NCBI GenBank assembly: GCA_003354055.1
Contig: PIVQ01000386.1
Coordinates: forward strand, 1 to 6,867
Length of the DNA stretch: 6,867 bases
Reading direction: 5' to 3'
Source: Desulfobacteraceae bacterium
GTDB lineage: Bacteria; Desulfobacterota; Desulfobacteria; Desulfobacterales; Desulfobacteraceae
Both the position numbers and the translations under genes were made by a program. Position 1 is the first letter of the stretch. Each line of letters begins with the position of its first letter. This document shows, piece after piece, positions 1 to 6,060 of the stretch. The notes beneath the pieces were generated by a model. The model ran no database searches. It was not told the origin of the DNA and saw only the letters and a list, made by a program, of their open reading frames with translations.

Positions 1-1185
1 TGGGTGGCATCCGGCCACGTAGGCAGTTTTTCCGATCCCCTTATGGACTGTAAGCAGTGTAAAGCCCGTGATAGAGCGGATAAACTCGTGGAGGGCTGGC
101 AGTTTGACAACGACTCCGAGGAAGCCCCGGAAAATTGGGCCGCAGAAAAGACTCCGCCCCAGGATATGCTGGATTTCATCAATGATAAAAATATCACCTG
201 CTCCAAATGCGGAAAGCTTGACTGGACACTGCCCAAAGCCTTTAACCTGATGTTCAAAACCCAGCAGGGTGTTGTGGAAGGTGAAGGAAAAGACATCTAC
301 CTGAGGCCTGAAACCGCTCAGGGAATCTTTGTGAACTTTAAAAATGTTCAGACCACCTCCCGCAAAAAGGTGCCCTTTGGCATTGCTCAGATCGGTAAGG
401 CCTTCAGAAATGAAATCACACCCGGGAACTTTGTATTCAGAACCCGTGAGTTCGAGCAGATGGAGATTGAGTATTTCTGCAAACCCGGTACTGACAAGGA
501 ACACCACGAATATTGGAAAAACTTTGTCATGGATTGGTACAAGGGTCTGAACGTGACGCCTGAGAATTTAAGGCTTAGAGATCATGATCCGGACGAACTC
601 TCCCATTATTCCAACGGTACGGCCGATGTTGAATACCGCTATCCGTTCGGATGGGGTGAACTTTCCGGTATCGCCTCCAGAACCGATTTTGACTTGAAAC
701 AGCATATGGAGCATTCAACCAAGGATCTTCAGTACTTTGACGAGGCAAACAAAGAAAAGTATATCCCCTTTGTTATTGAACCCTCTTTGGGTGTTCAGCG
801 CTCTGCACTGGTCTTCCTCTGTGATGCCTATGATGAAGAAGAGGTCAAGGAAGGCGATATCCGTGTGGTCTTAAGACTTCACAACCAGCTGGCCCCCATC
901 AAGGTCGCAGTCCTGCCCCTGTCCAAAAAATTGAGCGAAGGTGCGGAAAAGGTCTTTGCCCTACTGGTCCGGGAACTGGGCATTAAGATTGACTTTGACG
1001 TCCAGGGCAGCATCGGTAAGCGCTACCGTCGTCACGACGAGGCCGGTACGCCCTATTGCGTAACCTTTGATTTTGATTCTCTGGAAGACGGCTCCGTGAC
1101 CATCAGGGAGCGGGATACCATGGACCAGCAACGGATGAAAATCGATGAACTTGTTGCCTATTTCAGAGAACAGTTCAGATACTAA
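1..1185 (+). CDS. glyS: Glycyl-tRNA synthetase, homodimeric (alpha2) class II type, 5'-truncated by the window
   Basis: The protein charges tRNA-Gly with glycine using ATP in the cytoplasm. The reading frame is open to the window edge. The fragment starts in the W-x-A-S-G-H-V-x-x-F-S-D-P signature typical of alpha2-type GlyRS, so the GTG at position 4 is an internal Val codon and roughly 60-80 N-terminal residues are missing. Numbering from that Val: paired CxxC motifs at 16-19 and 66-69 suggest a zinc-binding insert; L-R-P-E-T-A-Q-G at 100-107 belongs to the catalytic core; class II motif 2 is at 131-158 (F-R-N-E ... R-E-F-E-Q-M-E); the glycine-site segment G-W-G-E-L-S-G is at about 216-222; motif 3 E-P-S-L-G-V-Q-R is at 259-266. 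An HGTP-type anticodon-binding domain follows from about 297 to the end. It is not the bacterial alpha2beta2 GlyQ/GlyS form. TAA at 1183-1185 lies 3 nt before a palindromic repeat. The missing N-terminus is a window effect, not a mutation. Confidence 0.97.
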   Translation, partial: WVASGHVGSFSDPLMDCKQCKARDRADKLVEGWQFDNDSEEAPENWAAEKTPPQDMLDFINDKNITCSKCGKLDWTLPKAFNLMFKTQQGVVEGEGKDIYLRPETAQGIFVNFKNVQTTSRKKVPFGIAQIGKAFRNEITPGNFVFRTREFEQMEIEYFCKPGTDKEHHEYWKNFVMDWYKGLNVTPENLRLRDHDPDELSHYSNGTADVEYRYPFGWGELSGIASRTDFDLKQHMEHSTKDLQYFDEANKEKYIPFVIEPSLGVQRSALVFLCDAYDEEEVKEGDIRVVLRLHNQLAPIKVAVLPLSKKLSEGAEKVFALLVRELGIKIDFDVQGSIGKRYRRHDEAGTPYCVTFDFDSLEDGSVTIRERDTMDQQRMKIDELVAYFREQFRY

Positions 1186-1188
1186 GTA

Positions 1189-1314
1189 GTGCTTGAACGA
1201 AAACTCACCCATCTGCCGCGTTGCTGCAAAAGTCTAAGGTCCTCATGTACAAGAGTACACTCCGGCCTTAGACTTTCTTGCGCCTTGCATATGGGCAAGT
1301 TTTCATCCAAGCAC
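1189..1314. repeat. 126-bp imperfect palindrome, REP/MITE-like element
   Basis: The two ends are perfect inverted copies: GTGCTTG at 1189-1195 and CAAGCAC at 1308-1314. Further matching arms run inward in order: GAAAACT (1199-1205) with AGTTTTC (1298-1304), CCCAT (1208-1212) with ATGGG (1291-1295), TGC (1214-1216) with GCA (1287-1289), AAAGTCTAAGG (1229-1239) with CCTTAGACTTT (1266-1276), and TGTAC (1246-1250) with GTACA (1255-1259) around a 4-base AAGA loop. There is no open reading frame and no terminator-like U tract. The structure fits a non-autonomous palindromic repeat (REP/BIME or MITE class) that would also form a long hairpin in the glyS transcript. Mobility or multiple genomic copies cannot be shown from this window. 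Confidence 0.75.
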
Positions 1315-1358
1315 GGGTTTTCGGTCAGATATTAAGTATTCGTTTAGATTAGAAGTGA

Positions 1359-1404
1359 TTTTTAACGGTCATGCCGGGGGTATCTCCGGTGTGACCGTTT
1401 TTTT
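1359..1404. terminator. Probable bidirectional intrinsic terminator between glyS and the convergent QueG-like gene
   Basis: AACGGTCA (1364-1371) pairs perfectly with TGACCGTT (1392-1399). The stem continues through two G-T wobbles into CCGG (1374-1377) with CCGG (1386-1389) around an 8-nt loop. On the + strand the stem runs into seven T (1398-1404), terminating glyS. On the - strand it is followed by five T (complement of 1359-1363 TTTTT read on the other strand as AAAAA upstream on +), so it can also end the leftward gene whose stop is at 1424. Confidence 0.88.
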
Positions 1405-1423
1405 ATATTCAATGGGCTTTAGC

Positions 1424-2194
1424 CTATGGGGCAGACAGGCTGCAGGGCATGCCTGAGATGCATTTGGCGCAGACCTCGGCATCATTCTGCATATCCGTAC
1501 GGGATGCAAACCGTTTCCCATTAACCTGAAGACGCTCGTTACATCTGTGCCGGTCAATCCCTTCAAGGGTAACCGCACTCACAGGGCAATGTGTCATGCA
1601 GTCAAGACAGACCTTTCCTTTTTTGTGCAGACAGAGTTCGTCTTCTGTTATCAGGGGATGATTTCCCATGGGGGCTTCGGTCACAAGGCTGCCTAATCTA
1701 CCGGCACATCCTTTCTGTGTGATCATCTGGGCATTGATTCCGAATCGTCCAAGCCCGCTTACGTGGGCCAGGTGCTTGTGGGACCACCGGGCCGTCAGGG
1801 TGGCACAATCATAGTTATAGGTCGCCGGCGTCAGCTCGGACGCATATCCAAAGCCTTGAAAATAGTCCTGTAAGAATTCACTGATGTCCTGAATCAGACC
1901 ATTGGTCGGAGCAAGCGATTTTGCCCAGTCGATACTGGGAAATTTGCCGCTACAATTTCCATTGGCAAGTTCCCGGGTAAAAGGTATGAAAAAAACGATA
2001 ACGGTCCGGCATGAGGGCAGCAGTTCCCGGGGCAGCATATGCTCAGGGGATGCGATCTTGGGTAAACTTAAGAATCTGTCATCTGCCTTCGCTGTTACAA
2101 GTATTGGATCTCTCCACCACACAGGAAACGGTTTGTCTTTAATTTGGTTTCGGCAAAAGGTTGTCACCCTGTCTCTGAGATTTTGTATTTCCAT
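1424..2194 (-). CDS. QueG-related (COG1600-like) double [4Fe-4S] protein, short form lacking the C-terminal repeats
   Basis: This is a 256-aa cytoplasmic iron-sulfur protein related to epoxyqueuosine reductase and, more distantly, to cobalamin-dependent reductive dehalogenases. The N-terminal alpha/beta part (about 1-180) carries the family-like stretch Y-D-C ... W-S-H-K ... S-G-L-G-R-F-G-I-N (about 128-154), matching the A-G-L-G-W-I-G-K region of QueG. Eight C-terminal cysteines can hold two [4Fe-4S] clusters: C188, C196-xx-C199-xxx-C203-P, C218, and C242-xx-C245-x5-C251. True QueG is usually 310-380 aa; this protein ends soon after the last Cys, so any HEAT-like tRNA-binding region is absent, and no queuosine genes lie nearby. 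A role in tRNA modification is therefore doubtful; an uncharacterised redox or corrinoid-linked role is equally possible. The ATG at 2192-2194 has an AAAGGA site (2200-2205) 5 nt upstream. It is divergent from a LysR-type gene, its likely regulator by arrangement. Confidence 0.82.
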   Translation of the reverse strand: MEIQNLRDRVTTFCRNQIKDKPFPVWWRDPILVTAKADDRFLSLPKIASPEHMLPRELLPSCRTVIVFFIPFTRELANGNCSGKFPSIDWAKSLAPTNGLIQDISEFLQDYFQGFGYASELTPATYNYDCATLTARWSHKHLAHVSGLGRFGINAQMITQKGCAGRLGSLVTEAPMGNHPLITEDELCLHKKGKVCLDCMTHCPVSAVTLEGIDRHRCNERLQVNGKRFASRTDMQNDAEVCAKCISGMPCSLSAP

Positions 2195-2238
2195 TTTTAT
2201 CCTTTGGTAGCTATTTTTTTACCATCATCAATCATAAT

Positions 2239-2266
2239 TTGACATTTGACTAATTAATAGTAATCA
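2239..2266 (+). promoter_or_regulatory. Possible sigma-70 promoter for the LysR-type gene
   Basis: TTGACA at 2239-2244 is a perfect -35 match. With a 16-nt spacer the -10 would be TAATCA at 2261-2266, a weak match. Transcription would then start near 2273, downstream of the first in-frame ATG (2266) but upstream of the preferred start at 2299. The -35 lies within a tandem 7-bp repeat ATTTGAC (2237-2243 and 2244-2250). On the opposite strand, TATGAT (complement of 2231-2236) could be the -10 of the QueG-like gene, but no good -35 accompanies it. Confidence 0.35.
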
Positions 2267-2271
2267 TGGTG

Positions 2272-2292
2272 TCCATAAATTTTAATTATGGA
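2272..2292. promoter_or_regulatory. Candidate LysR-type operator (LTTR box, T-N11-A dyad)
   Basis: This is a perfect 7-bp inverted repeat, TCCATAA (2272-2278) and TTATGGA (2286-2292), separated by 7 A/T bases. Inside it sits ATA-N9-TAT (2275-2289), that is T-N11-A, the classic LysR-family recognition pattern. It lies just upstream of the preferred LysR start (2299) and overlaps the GGAT ribosome-binding site (2290-2293), a position fitting autorepression. It also lies about 80 nt upstream of the divergent QueG-like start. Function is inferred. Confidence 0.5.
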
Positions 2293-2298
2293 TGTGGT

Positions 2299-3171
2299 AT
2301 GGAATTAACACCGGATATTCTCAGAACATTTGTAGCTGCGGCCAGGACACTTAATTTTACTCAGGCTGCCAAAGAGGTACATCGAACTCAGTCTGCGGTG
2401 AGTATTCAGATCCGGAAACTGGAAGAAACCTTAGGACGCCCCCTGTTTCTGCGGGTCACACGCGGGGTTGAACTCACCAATGCGGGAGAATCTCTTTTAC
2501 GATATGCCAACCGCCTCTTGCAACTTCACAATGAGGCTCTTGCATCCGTGATGACACCCACCATGAACGGTGTGGTCCGGCTGGGTGCTCCGGAAGATTA
2601 TGCAGCCTTGCATTTGCCCGGGATATTGAAACGGTTTGCAGAAAAGTATCCATTGGTTCAGGTTGATCTGTACTGTGATCTTTCCAATAACCTTCTTAAT
2701 ATGTTGACGGCGGGGCAGATTGATGTCTGTTTGCGGAATACCGGCAGCATTGACTCTGGGGGAACGCTTCTGGGGACTGAGCCTATTGTGTGGGTCAGTC
2801 CTGCCGATGCCGAGCCTGAACGGCAATCGCCATTGCCCCTGGCTGTGTTTCACCCCGGGTGTCTTTACCGGCATTGGGCGATTCAGGCATTGGAAAATCA
2901 AAGAAAGGACTTTCGTATTGCCTATTCCAGTCCGAGCATCTCAGGGGTGTTGGCAGCTGTCAGGGCCGGGCTTGCCGTGGCTCCTGTGGGGGCATCAACG
3001 CCGTTGCACGGACTTCGTGTCTTATCCGAAGGCGTGCTGCCCGCATTACCTTCAGCCATGGTGAGCCTTCATCTGGCTGATAAACCGGAGAGCCCTGCGA
3101 TACACCATCTTGCCCAATACATTGAAGATTCGTTTTGTGCAGTGCCGCGATGGGCAGAATCCTGTGGTTAG
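2299..3171 (+). CDS. LysR-type transcriptional regulator, LrhA-like subgroup
   Basis: This is a 290-aa DNA-binding regulator, normal for the family. The N-terminal winged helix-turn-helix covers about residues 4-62: L-R-T-F-V-A-A-A ... F-T-Q-A-A-K-E-V-H-R-T-Q-S-A-V-S, then I-R-K-L-E-E-T-L-G-R-P-L-F and L-T-N-A-G-E-S-L-L. A linker helix leads to a type 2 periplasmic-binding-like effector domain (about 91-280) opening with V-R-L-G-A-P-E-D-Y-A-A, which recalls the LrhA/HexA branch. The frame also opens at ATG 2266, but that codon has no ribosome-binding site, whereas 2299 has GGAT at 2290-2293 and gives the usual family N-terminus. The effector is unknown. The divergent QueG-like gene is the natural candidate target, and a LysR-box dyad lies immediately upstream. 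No convincing terminator follows the TAG. Confidence 0.93.
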   Translation: MELTPDILRTFVAAARTLNFTQAAKEVHRTQSAVSIQIRKLEETLGRPLFLRVTRGVELTNAGESLLRYANRLLQLHNEALASVMTPTMNGVVRLGAPEDYAALHLPGILKRFAEKYPLVQVDLYCDLSNNLLNMLTAGQIDVCLRNTGSIDSGGTLLGTEPIVWVSPADAEPERQSPLPLAVFHPGCLYRHWAIQALENQRKDFRIAYSSPSISGVLAAVRAGLAVAPVGASTPLHGLRVLSEGVLPALPSAMVSLHLADKPESPAIHHLAQYIEDSFCAVPRWAESCG

Positions 3172-3313
3172 GATCGGCTCCAAAATTACTTGAACTTTTG
3201 TTTTCAAAATACCCAGTCTTTTAAGGGGTTTTGGAAACAATTTAGATCAAGTTCTTTTGTAACGATTCCTTAGAAAAAATGTTTTTGGGTTATGCTGATC
3301 CTGTTACAATAGA

Positions 3314-3319
3314 AAGGAG
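3314..3319 (+). promoter_or_regulatory. Shine-Dalgarno site fixing the start of the small ORF
   Basis: AAGGAG abuts the first in-frame ATG (3320) with no spacing, which ribosomes could hardly use. It stands 6 nt before the second in-frame ATG (3326), an ideal distance. The second ATG is therefore the likely start. Confidence 0.8.
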
Positions 3320-3325
3320 ATGGAA

Positions 3326-3586
3326 ATGATTATTACCTGCGAAAATAATCAAGAGGTGGATACATCAAGGCTTAGTCCTGAAGAGCGGCATATTATCCAG
3401 AAACTTCTGGCCTGGGAATCCCTGGTGCCTACGATGGGGATGTTCAGGGAAAAGACCGTGGCTGCCCTGGAAGCCGGATGGAACAACTCCGGCCCGGTTT
3501 CAAAGACCCGCCCCCTGTCCCTGGTGATTACCCATCTGGAAAAAAAAGTCCGGAGCCGGCTGAAAACAGCCGGCTCCGGTTCATAG
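3326..3586 (+). CDS. Small hypothetical protein, 86 aa
   Basis: I do not recognise this family. The product is soluble and charged, with no signal peptide or membrane segment and a single Cys (C5). Visible parts: a short N-terminal strand-like piece (I-I-T-C-E-N-N), a likely helix after L-S-P-E-E (about 17-32), a second helix (F-R-E-K-T-V-A-A-L-E-A-G-W, 40-52), N-N-S-G-P-V-S-K at 53-60, and a basic C-terminal helix (V-I-T-H-L-E-K-K-V-R-S-R-L-K, 67-80). The strong ribosome-binding site and protein-like composition support real coding. It is convergent with the chemoreceptor gene (46 bp between stop codons). Its last ten codons coincide with a 13-bp perfect hairpin that appears to be the terminator of the opposite strand, so the tail sequence R-S-R-L-K-T-A-G-S-G-S may be shaped by that constraint. 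No terminator for its own strand is seen. Confidence 0.78.
   Translation: MIITCENNQEVDTSRLSPEERHIIQKLLAWESLVPTMGMFREKTVAALEAGWNNSGPVSKTRPLSLVITHLEKKVRSRLKTAGSGS
3540..3579 (-). terminator. Intrinsic terminator of the leftward chemotaxis operon, inside the small ORF
   Basis: CCGGAGCCGGCTG (3550-3562) and CAGCCGGCTCCGG (3567-3579) form a perfect 13-bp GC-rich stem with a 4-base AAAA loop on the + strand, UUUU on the - strand. Read leftward, the stem is followed by AC and then eight U (complement of the A run 3540-3547). This is a textbook intrinsic terminator for transcription coming from the chemoreceptor gene, about 55 nt past its stop. Read rightward there is no U tract. Confidence 0.85.
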
Positions 3587-3594
3587 TTAACTAA

Positions 3595-3632
3595 TACAGT
3601 GGTACAGTGGTTCAGGTCTGATTCAGACCTGA
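3595..3632. repeat. Small hairpin and tandem octamer at the chemoreceptor stop codon
   Basis: TCAGGTCTGA (3612-3621) and TCAGACCTGA (3623-3632) are perfect inverted copies separated by one base, so the realistic hairpin has 7-8 paired bases and a 5-7 nt loop. It starts directly after the receptor's stop codon in the leftward transcript. Next to it TACAGTGG occurs twice in tandem (3595-3602, 3603-3610). There is no U tract, so this is not an intrinsic terminator by itself; it may stabilise the 3' end of the mRNA. Confidence 0.5.
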
Positions 3633-6044
3633 CTAAAAGTCTCTAAAATCGTCATCATCATCAAATGGGATGACCTGATCCGGCCGGACTTCTTTCTTGG
3701 GTTGATTCAGTGTTTTGGGTGATTGACTCCGGGGCTTTTGCCCGATTGATTTTACCGGGGTATGTCCGATCTGTCCGGTCTTAAGCTCTTTTGCTCCGGT
3801 AACCATCATCATCAGGTCGCCCACATAATCTCTCAGCTGTTCAGCCTGTGCATTCAGTTCTTCAGATGCTGAGGCTGATTCCTCTGCGTTGGCAGCATTT
3901 TGCTGAACCACTCGATCCATCTCTGAAATCGCAGTATTCACCTGGTCAATCCCTTCTGATTGGTCTCCTGAGGCCTCTGAGATCTCCGCCACAAGTTCGC
4001 CGACCTTGGAGGAGCTTTCCGCTACCTGGGTAAAGGCATCATTGGTGGCAGAGACGATCTGGGAGCCTTTCTCCACCTTTTTAACGGTGCTTTCAATGAG
4101 CTCGGACGTATCCTTTGCTGCATTAGCAGCCCGCATGGCCAGGTTCCTGACTTCATCGGCCACCACGGCAAAACCGGCCCCTGCCTCTCCTGCCCGGGCT
4201 GCTTCAACTGCGGCATTCAGGGCAAGCAGATTGGTCTGGAAGGCAATCTCATCAATGGTTTTGATGATTTTTGATGTTTCCTCGGAGGCTTTGGCAATGT
4301 CTTCCATGGACCGGGTCAACTCGATCATGGATTCATGGGCTGTTTTGACCACTCCGTTTGCCTCTTTCATCAATCCGTCGGCATGAGTTGAGTTCTCGGC
4401 ATTTTTCTTGGTCATTGAGGACATCTCTTCCATGGATGAAGAGGTCTCCTCAATGGAGGCTGCCTGCTGGGAGGCCCCTTCTGCCATGGACTGGCTGGAG
4501 GAGGATACCTGGCCGGCGGCAGAGGCCACCTGGTTGGCGCCTTCACCAAGACCGCCTGTGATATTGGTCAATATGCGTATAATACCCCTGGAGATAAAAA
4601 AGGCCATTAAGATTCCAAGGATTGCTGCCACAGAGACAAGGATGATAACAGACATCTCTGTTTTCTGAGCCGCATTGAGCATGATGTCATCCGTCATAAT
4701 ATTGGCCTTGGCCTCTTTTCTCAACTGACTGAGCAGCGACTGGACCTGATCCAGGGCCGGCACGGTCTGGGAAGCATAGATCCGGCTGCTTTCCCTCATA
4801 CCGTTGAGTTCATGTTCGGCTTCTTCCCGCAGTTCCGCCAGATGCCCCATGGTCTCGGTGAGCAGGGGAATGGTGGTGTCGTTGTACAGGGCAATGGCGT
4901 TGGATACGGATTCCTCTGCCTGGCGTTCACTAATAATGGCCTGATGGTAAATGGCAGCTTTCTGCGTCCATGATTCATTCAGGCGGGATAAGTCTTTTAT
5001 GATCCCTTTCAGGGTCGGATTGTTTTTAGCCAGGGCTGCCCAGTTTTCAAGTCCTGTGCTAAATCCGTCCATCTCTTTTTCATAGGCTTGCCACAGACTT
5101 TCTGTTTTTTCATGCTCATAGTCTGCCATGGCCAGCTGGGCAAGGAGAAAAGACTGGATCACCTCCTCGTTAATGACCATGTCAACATTACCCCAGTAAC
5201 TCAAGGCAGAGATATTGCCTGATTTTTCAGCACGGGTTTTGGCAGGATCAATCACCTCTTCCATGGCAGTTTCAAGGGTGGTAAACAGGGTCGCACTCAG
5301 GGTTTCAAACTCATCATGCAGGGCGTCCTTTTCTTTAGCCAGCTGTTCCAGTTCTCCGTATTTAAGATGGGATTCAATACCAATAGCGGATTGGTGAAGG
5401 CCCTTGTGTGTGTCAACCATGGCATCCCAAGCCTGTTTGAAATCTCCGTCTCCGTCCCGGTATGCAGCTTTCGCCTCGTCTGAGATCAGCCATTTGCCCA
5501 GGGCGCAGCGGGTGGGATCGGTTTGAACGCCTAAGTCATCTTTTTTCTGGATAAAGACGTCCCGTATTTTGGCAGCCCATTTGAGGTGGTCTACCTCTCT
5601 CTGGGTGAACAGGGTGGGCAGATTTGGGTTGGCCTGTCTGAATACCTTACCGATGGCTATGGCTGAGTTATGAAGGGCCAAGTGGGGCGTTTCAATTTCT
5701 TTAAACAGAGGGGCCAGGGTGGGAACCAGGTGTTCGGCCTCTTTTCTGCCTTCACCGTATAACCATTTGCCGAATCCGCATTTATGATCATCGGTTTCAA
5801 TCTCAAGTTTAGTCACCTCGTCATTGGTGAGCAGGGCATTGACCTTGTTCACCCAGTTGAGGTGATCCACCTCTTTCTGGGCGAGATTCCCGTCCAGTTT
5901 ATTTCCGTCGATCACCTCTTCGGCATTACCAACAATACCTCTGGTACCGGTATAGGACATTATTCCGACAATGGTCAGTAAAACCAGGATAATACCAAAC
6001 CCCGCCCCGATTTTTTTACCGATGGTCATTTCTCTCCAGTTCAT
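3633..6044 (-). CDS. Methyl-accepting chemotaxis protein with tandem N-terminal CZB domains
   Basis: This is an 803-aa inner-membrane chemoreceptor. TM1 is at about 13-30 and TM2 at about 465-485. The intervening ~435 residues, predicted outside the cytoplasm, begin with two CZB (chemoreceptor zinc-binding) domains. CZB1 has H61-x-x-W, C89-x-F-G-K-W and H121-xxx-H125; CZB2 has H153-x-x-W, C180-x-L-G-K-W and H213-xxx-H217. Both carry the full 3His/1Cys zinc set. A long helical region (about 220-460) follows. No recognisable HAMP domain follows TM2; heptads begin almost at once. The signalling hairpin tip (about 597-635) has the standard [22 protein letters not shown] motif for CheA/CheW binding. 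A Pro/Lys-rich linker (about 750-790) leads to [10 protein letters not shown]; the last five residues fit the x-F-x-x-F CheR-docking pattern. It follows cheW by 27 nt. The ATG at 6044 has a strong ribosome-binding site. The ligand is unknown; zinc or oxidant sensing is inferred from CZB. Confidence 0.95.
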   Translation of the reverse strand: MNWREMTIGKKIGAGFGIILVLLTIVGIMSYTGTRGIVGNAEEVIDGNKLDGNLAQKEVDHLNWVNKVNALLTNDEVTKLEIETDDHKCGFGKWLYGEGRKEAEHLVPTLAPLFKEIETPHLALHNSAIAIGKVFRQANPNLPTLFTQREVDHLKWAAKIRDVFIQKKDDLGVQTDPTRCALGKWLISDEAKAAYRDGDGDFKQAWDAMVDTHKGLHQSAIGIESHLKYGELEQLAKEKDALHDEFETLSATLFTTLETAMEEVIDPAKTRAEKSGNISALSYWGNVDMVINEEVIQSFLLAQLAMADYEHEKTESLWQAYEKEMDGFSTGLENWAALAKNNPTLKGIIKDLSRLNESWTQKAAIYHQAIISERQAEESVSNAIALYNDTTIPLLTETMGHLAELREEAEHELNGMRESSRIYASQTVPALDQVQSLLSQLRKEAKANIMTDDIMLNAAQKTEMSVIILVSVAAILGILMAFFISRGIIRILTNITGGLGEGANQVASAAGQVSSSSQSMAEGASQQAASIEETSSSMEEMSSMTKKNAENSTHADGLMKEANGVVKTAHESMIELTRSMEDIAKASEETSKIIKTIDEIAFQTNLLALNAAVEAARAGEAGAGFAVVADEVRNLAMRAANAAKDTSELIESTVKKVEKGSQIVSATNDAFTQVAESSSKVGELVAEISEASGDQSEGIDQVNTAISEMDRVVQQNAANAEESASASEELNAQAEQLRDYVGDLMMMVTGAKELKTGQIGHTPVKSIGQKPRSQSPKTLNQPKKEVRPDQVIPFDDDDDFRDF

Positions 6045-6048
6045 CTTT

Positions 6049-6055
6049 CCTCCTT
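6049..6055 (-). promoter_or_regulatory. Strong Shine-Dalgarno site of the chemoreceptor gene
   Basis: On the - strand AAGGAGG lies 4 nt before the ATG (6042-6044). It is nearly full consensus and stronger than the AGGG-like site upstream of cheW, so the receptor may be translated more efficiently than CheW from the shared mRNA. Confidence 0.8.
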
Positions 6056-6060
6056 ATATC

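Noticed and set aside
961..1212. 83-codon - strand open frame
   Set aside because: It is antisense to the anticodon-binding domain of GlyRS and begins inside the palindromic repeat.
1902..2210. 102-codon + strand open frame
   Set aside because: It is antisense to the N-terminal half of the QueG-like gene and its start has no supporting context.
2266..2298. First in-frame ATG as start of the LysR gene
   Set aside because: No ribosome-binding site precedes it, the added residues do not fit the family N-terminus, and they would cover the operator-like dyad.
2497..2901. 134-codon - strand open frame
   Set aside because: It is antisense within the LysR-type gene, whose domains are intact; the product resembles no family.
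3179..3235. Possible terminator after the LysR gene (TCCAAAA ... TTTTGGA)
   Set aside because: The arms are A/T-rich, 43 nt apart and not followed by a T run; the inner TTTTG/CAAAA hairpin is only five weak pairs.
3305..3310. TACAAT as a -10 box for the small ORF
   Set aside because: Transcription would begin at about 3317, inside the ribosome-binding site, and the -35 region is poor. No convincing promoter is seen in 3172-3325.
3648..3665. ATC-like trinucleotide run
   Set aside because: It is simply the codons for the five-Asp stretch at the receptor C-terminus; too short to call a microsatellite or phase-variable tract.
4006..4386. 126-codon + strand open frame
   Set aside because: It is exactly antisense to the highly conserved signalling domain of the chemoreceptor; its Ala/Ser-rich product is what the reverse reading of that domain gives, and it has no support of its own.
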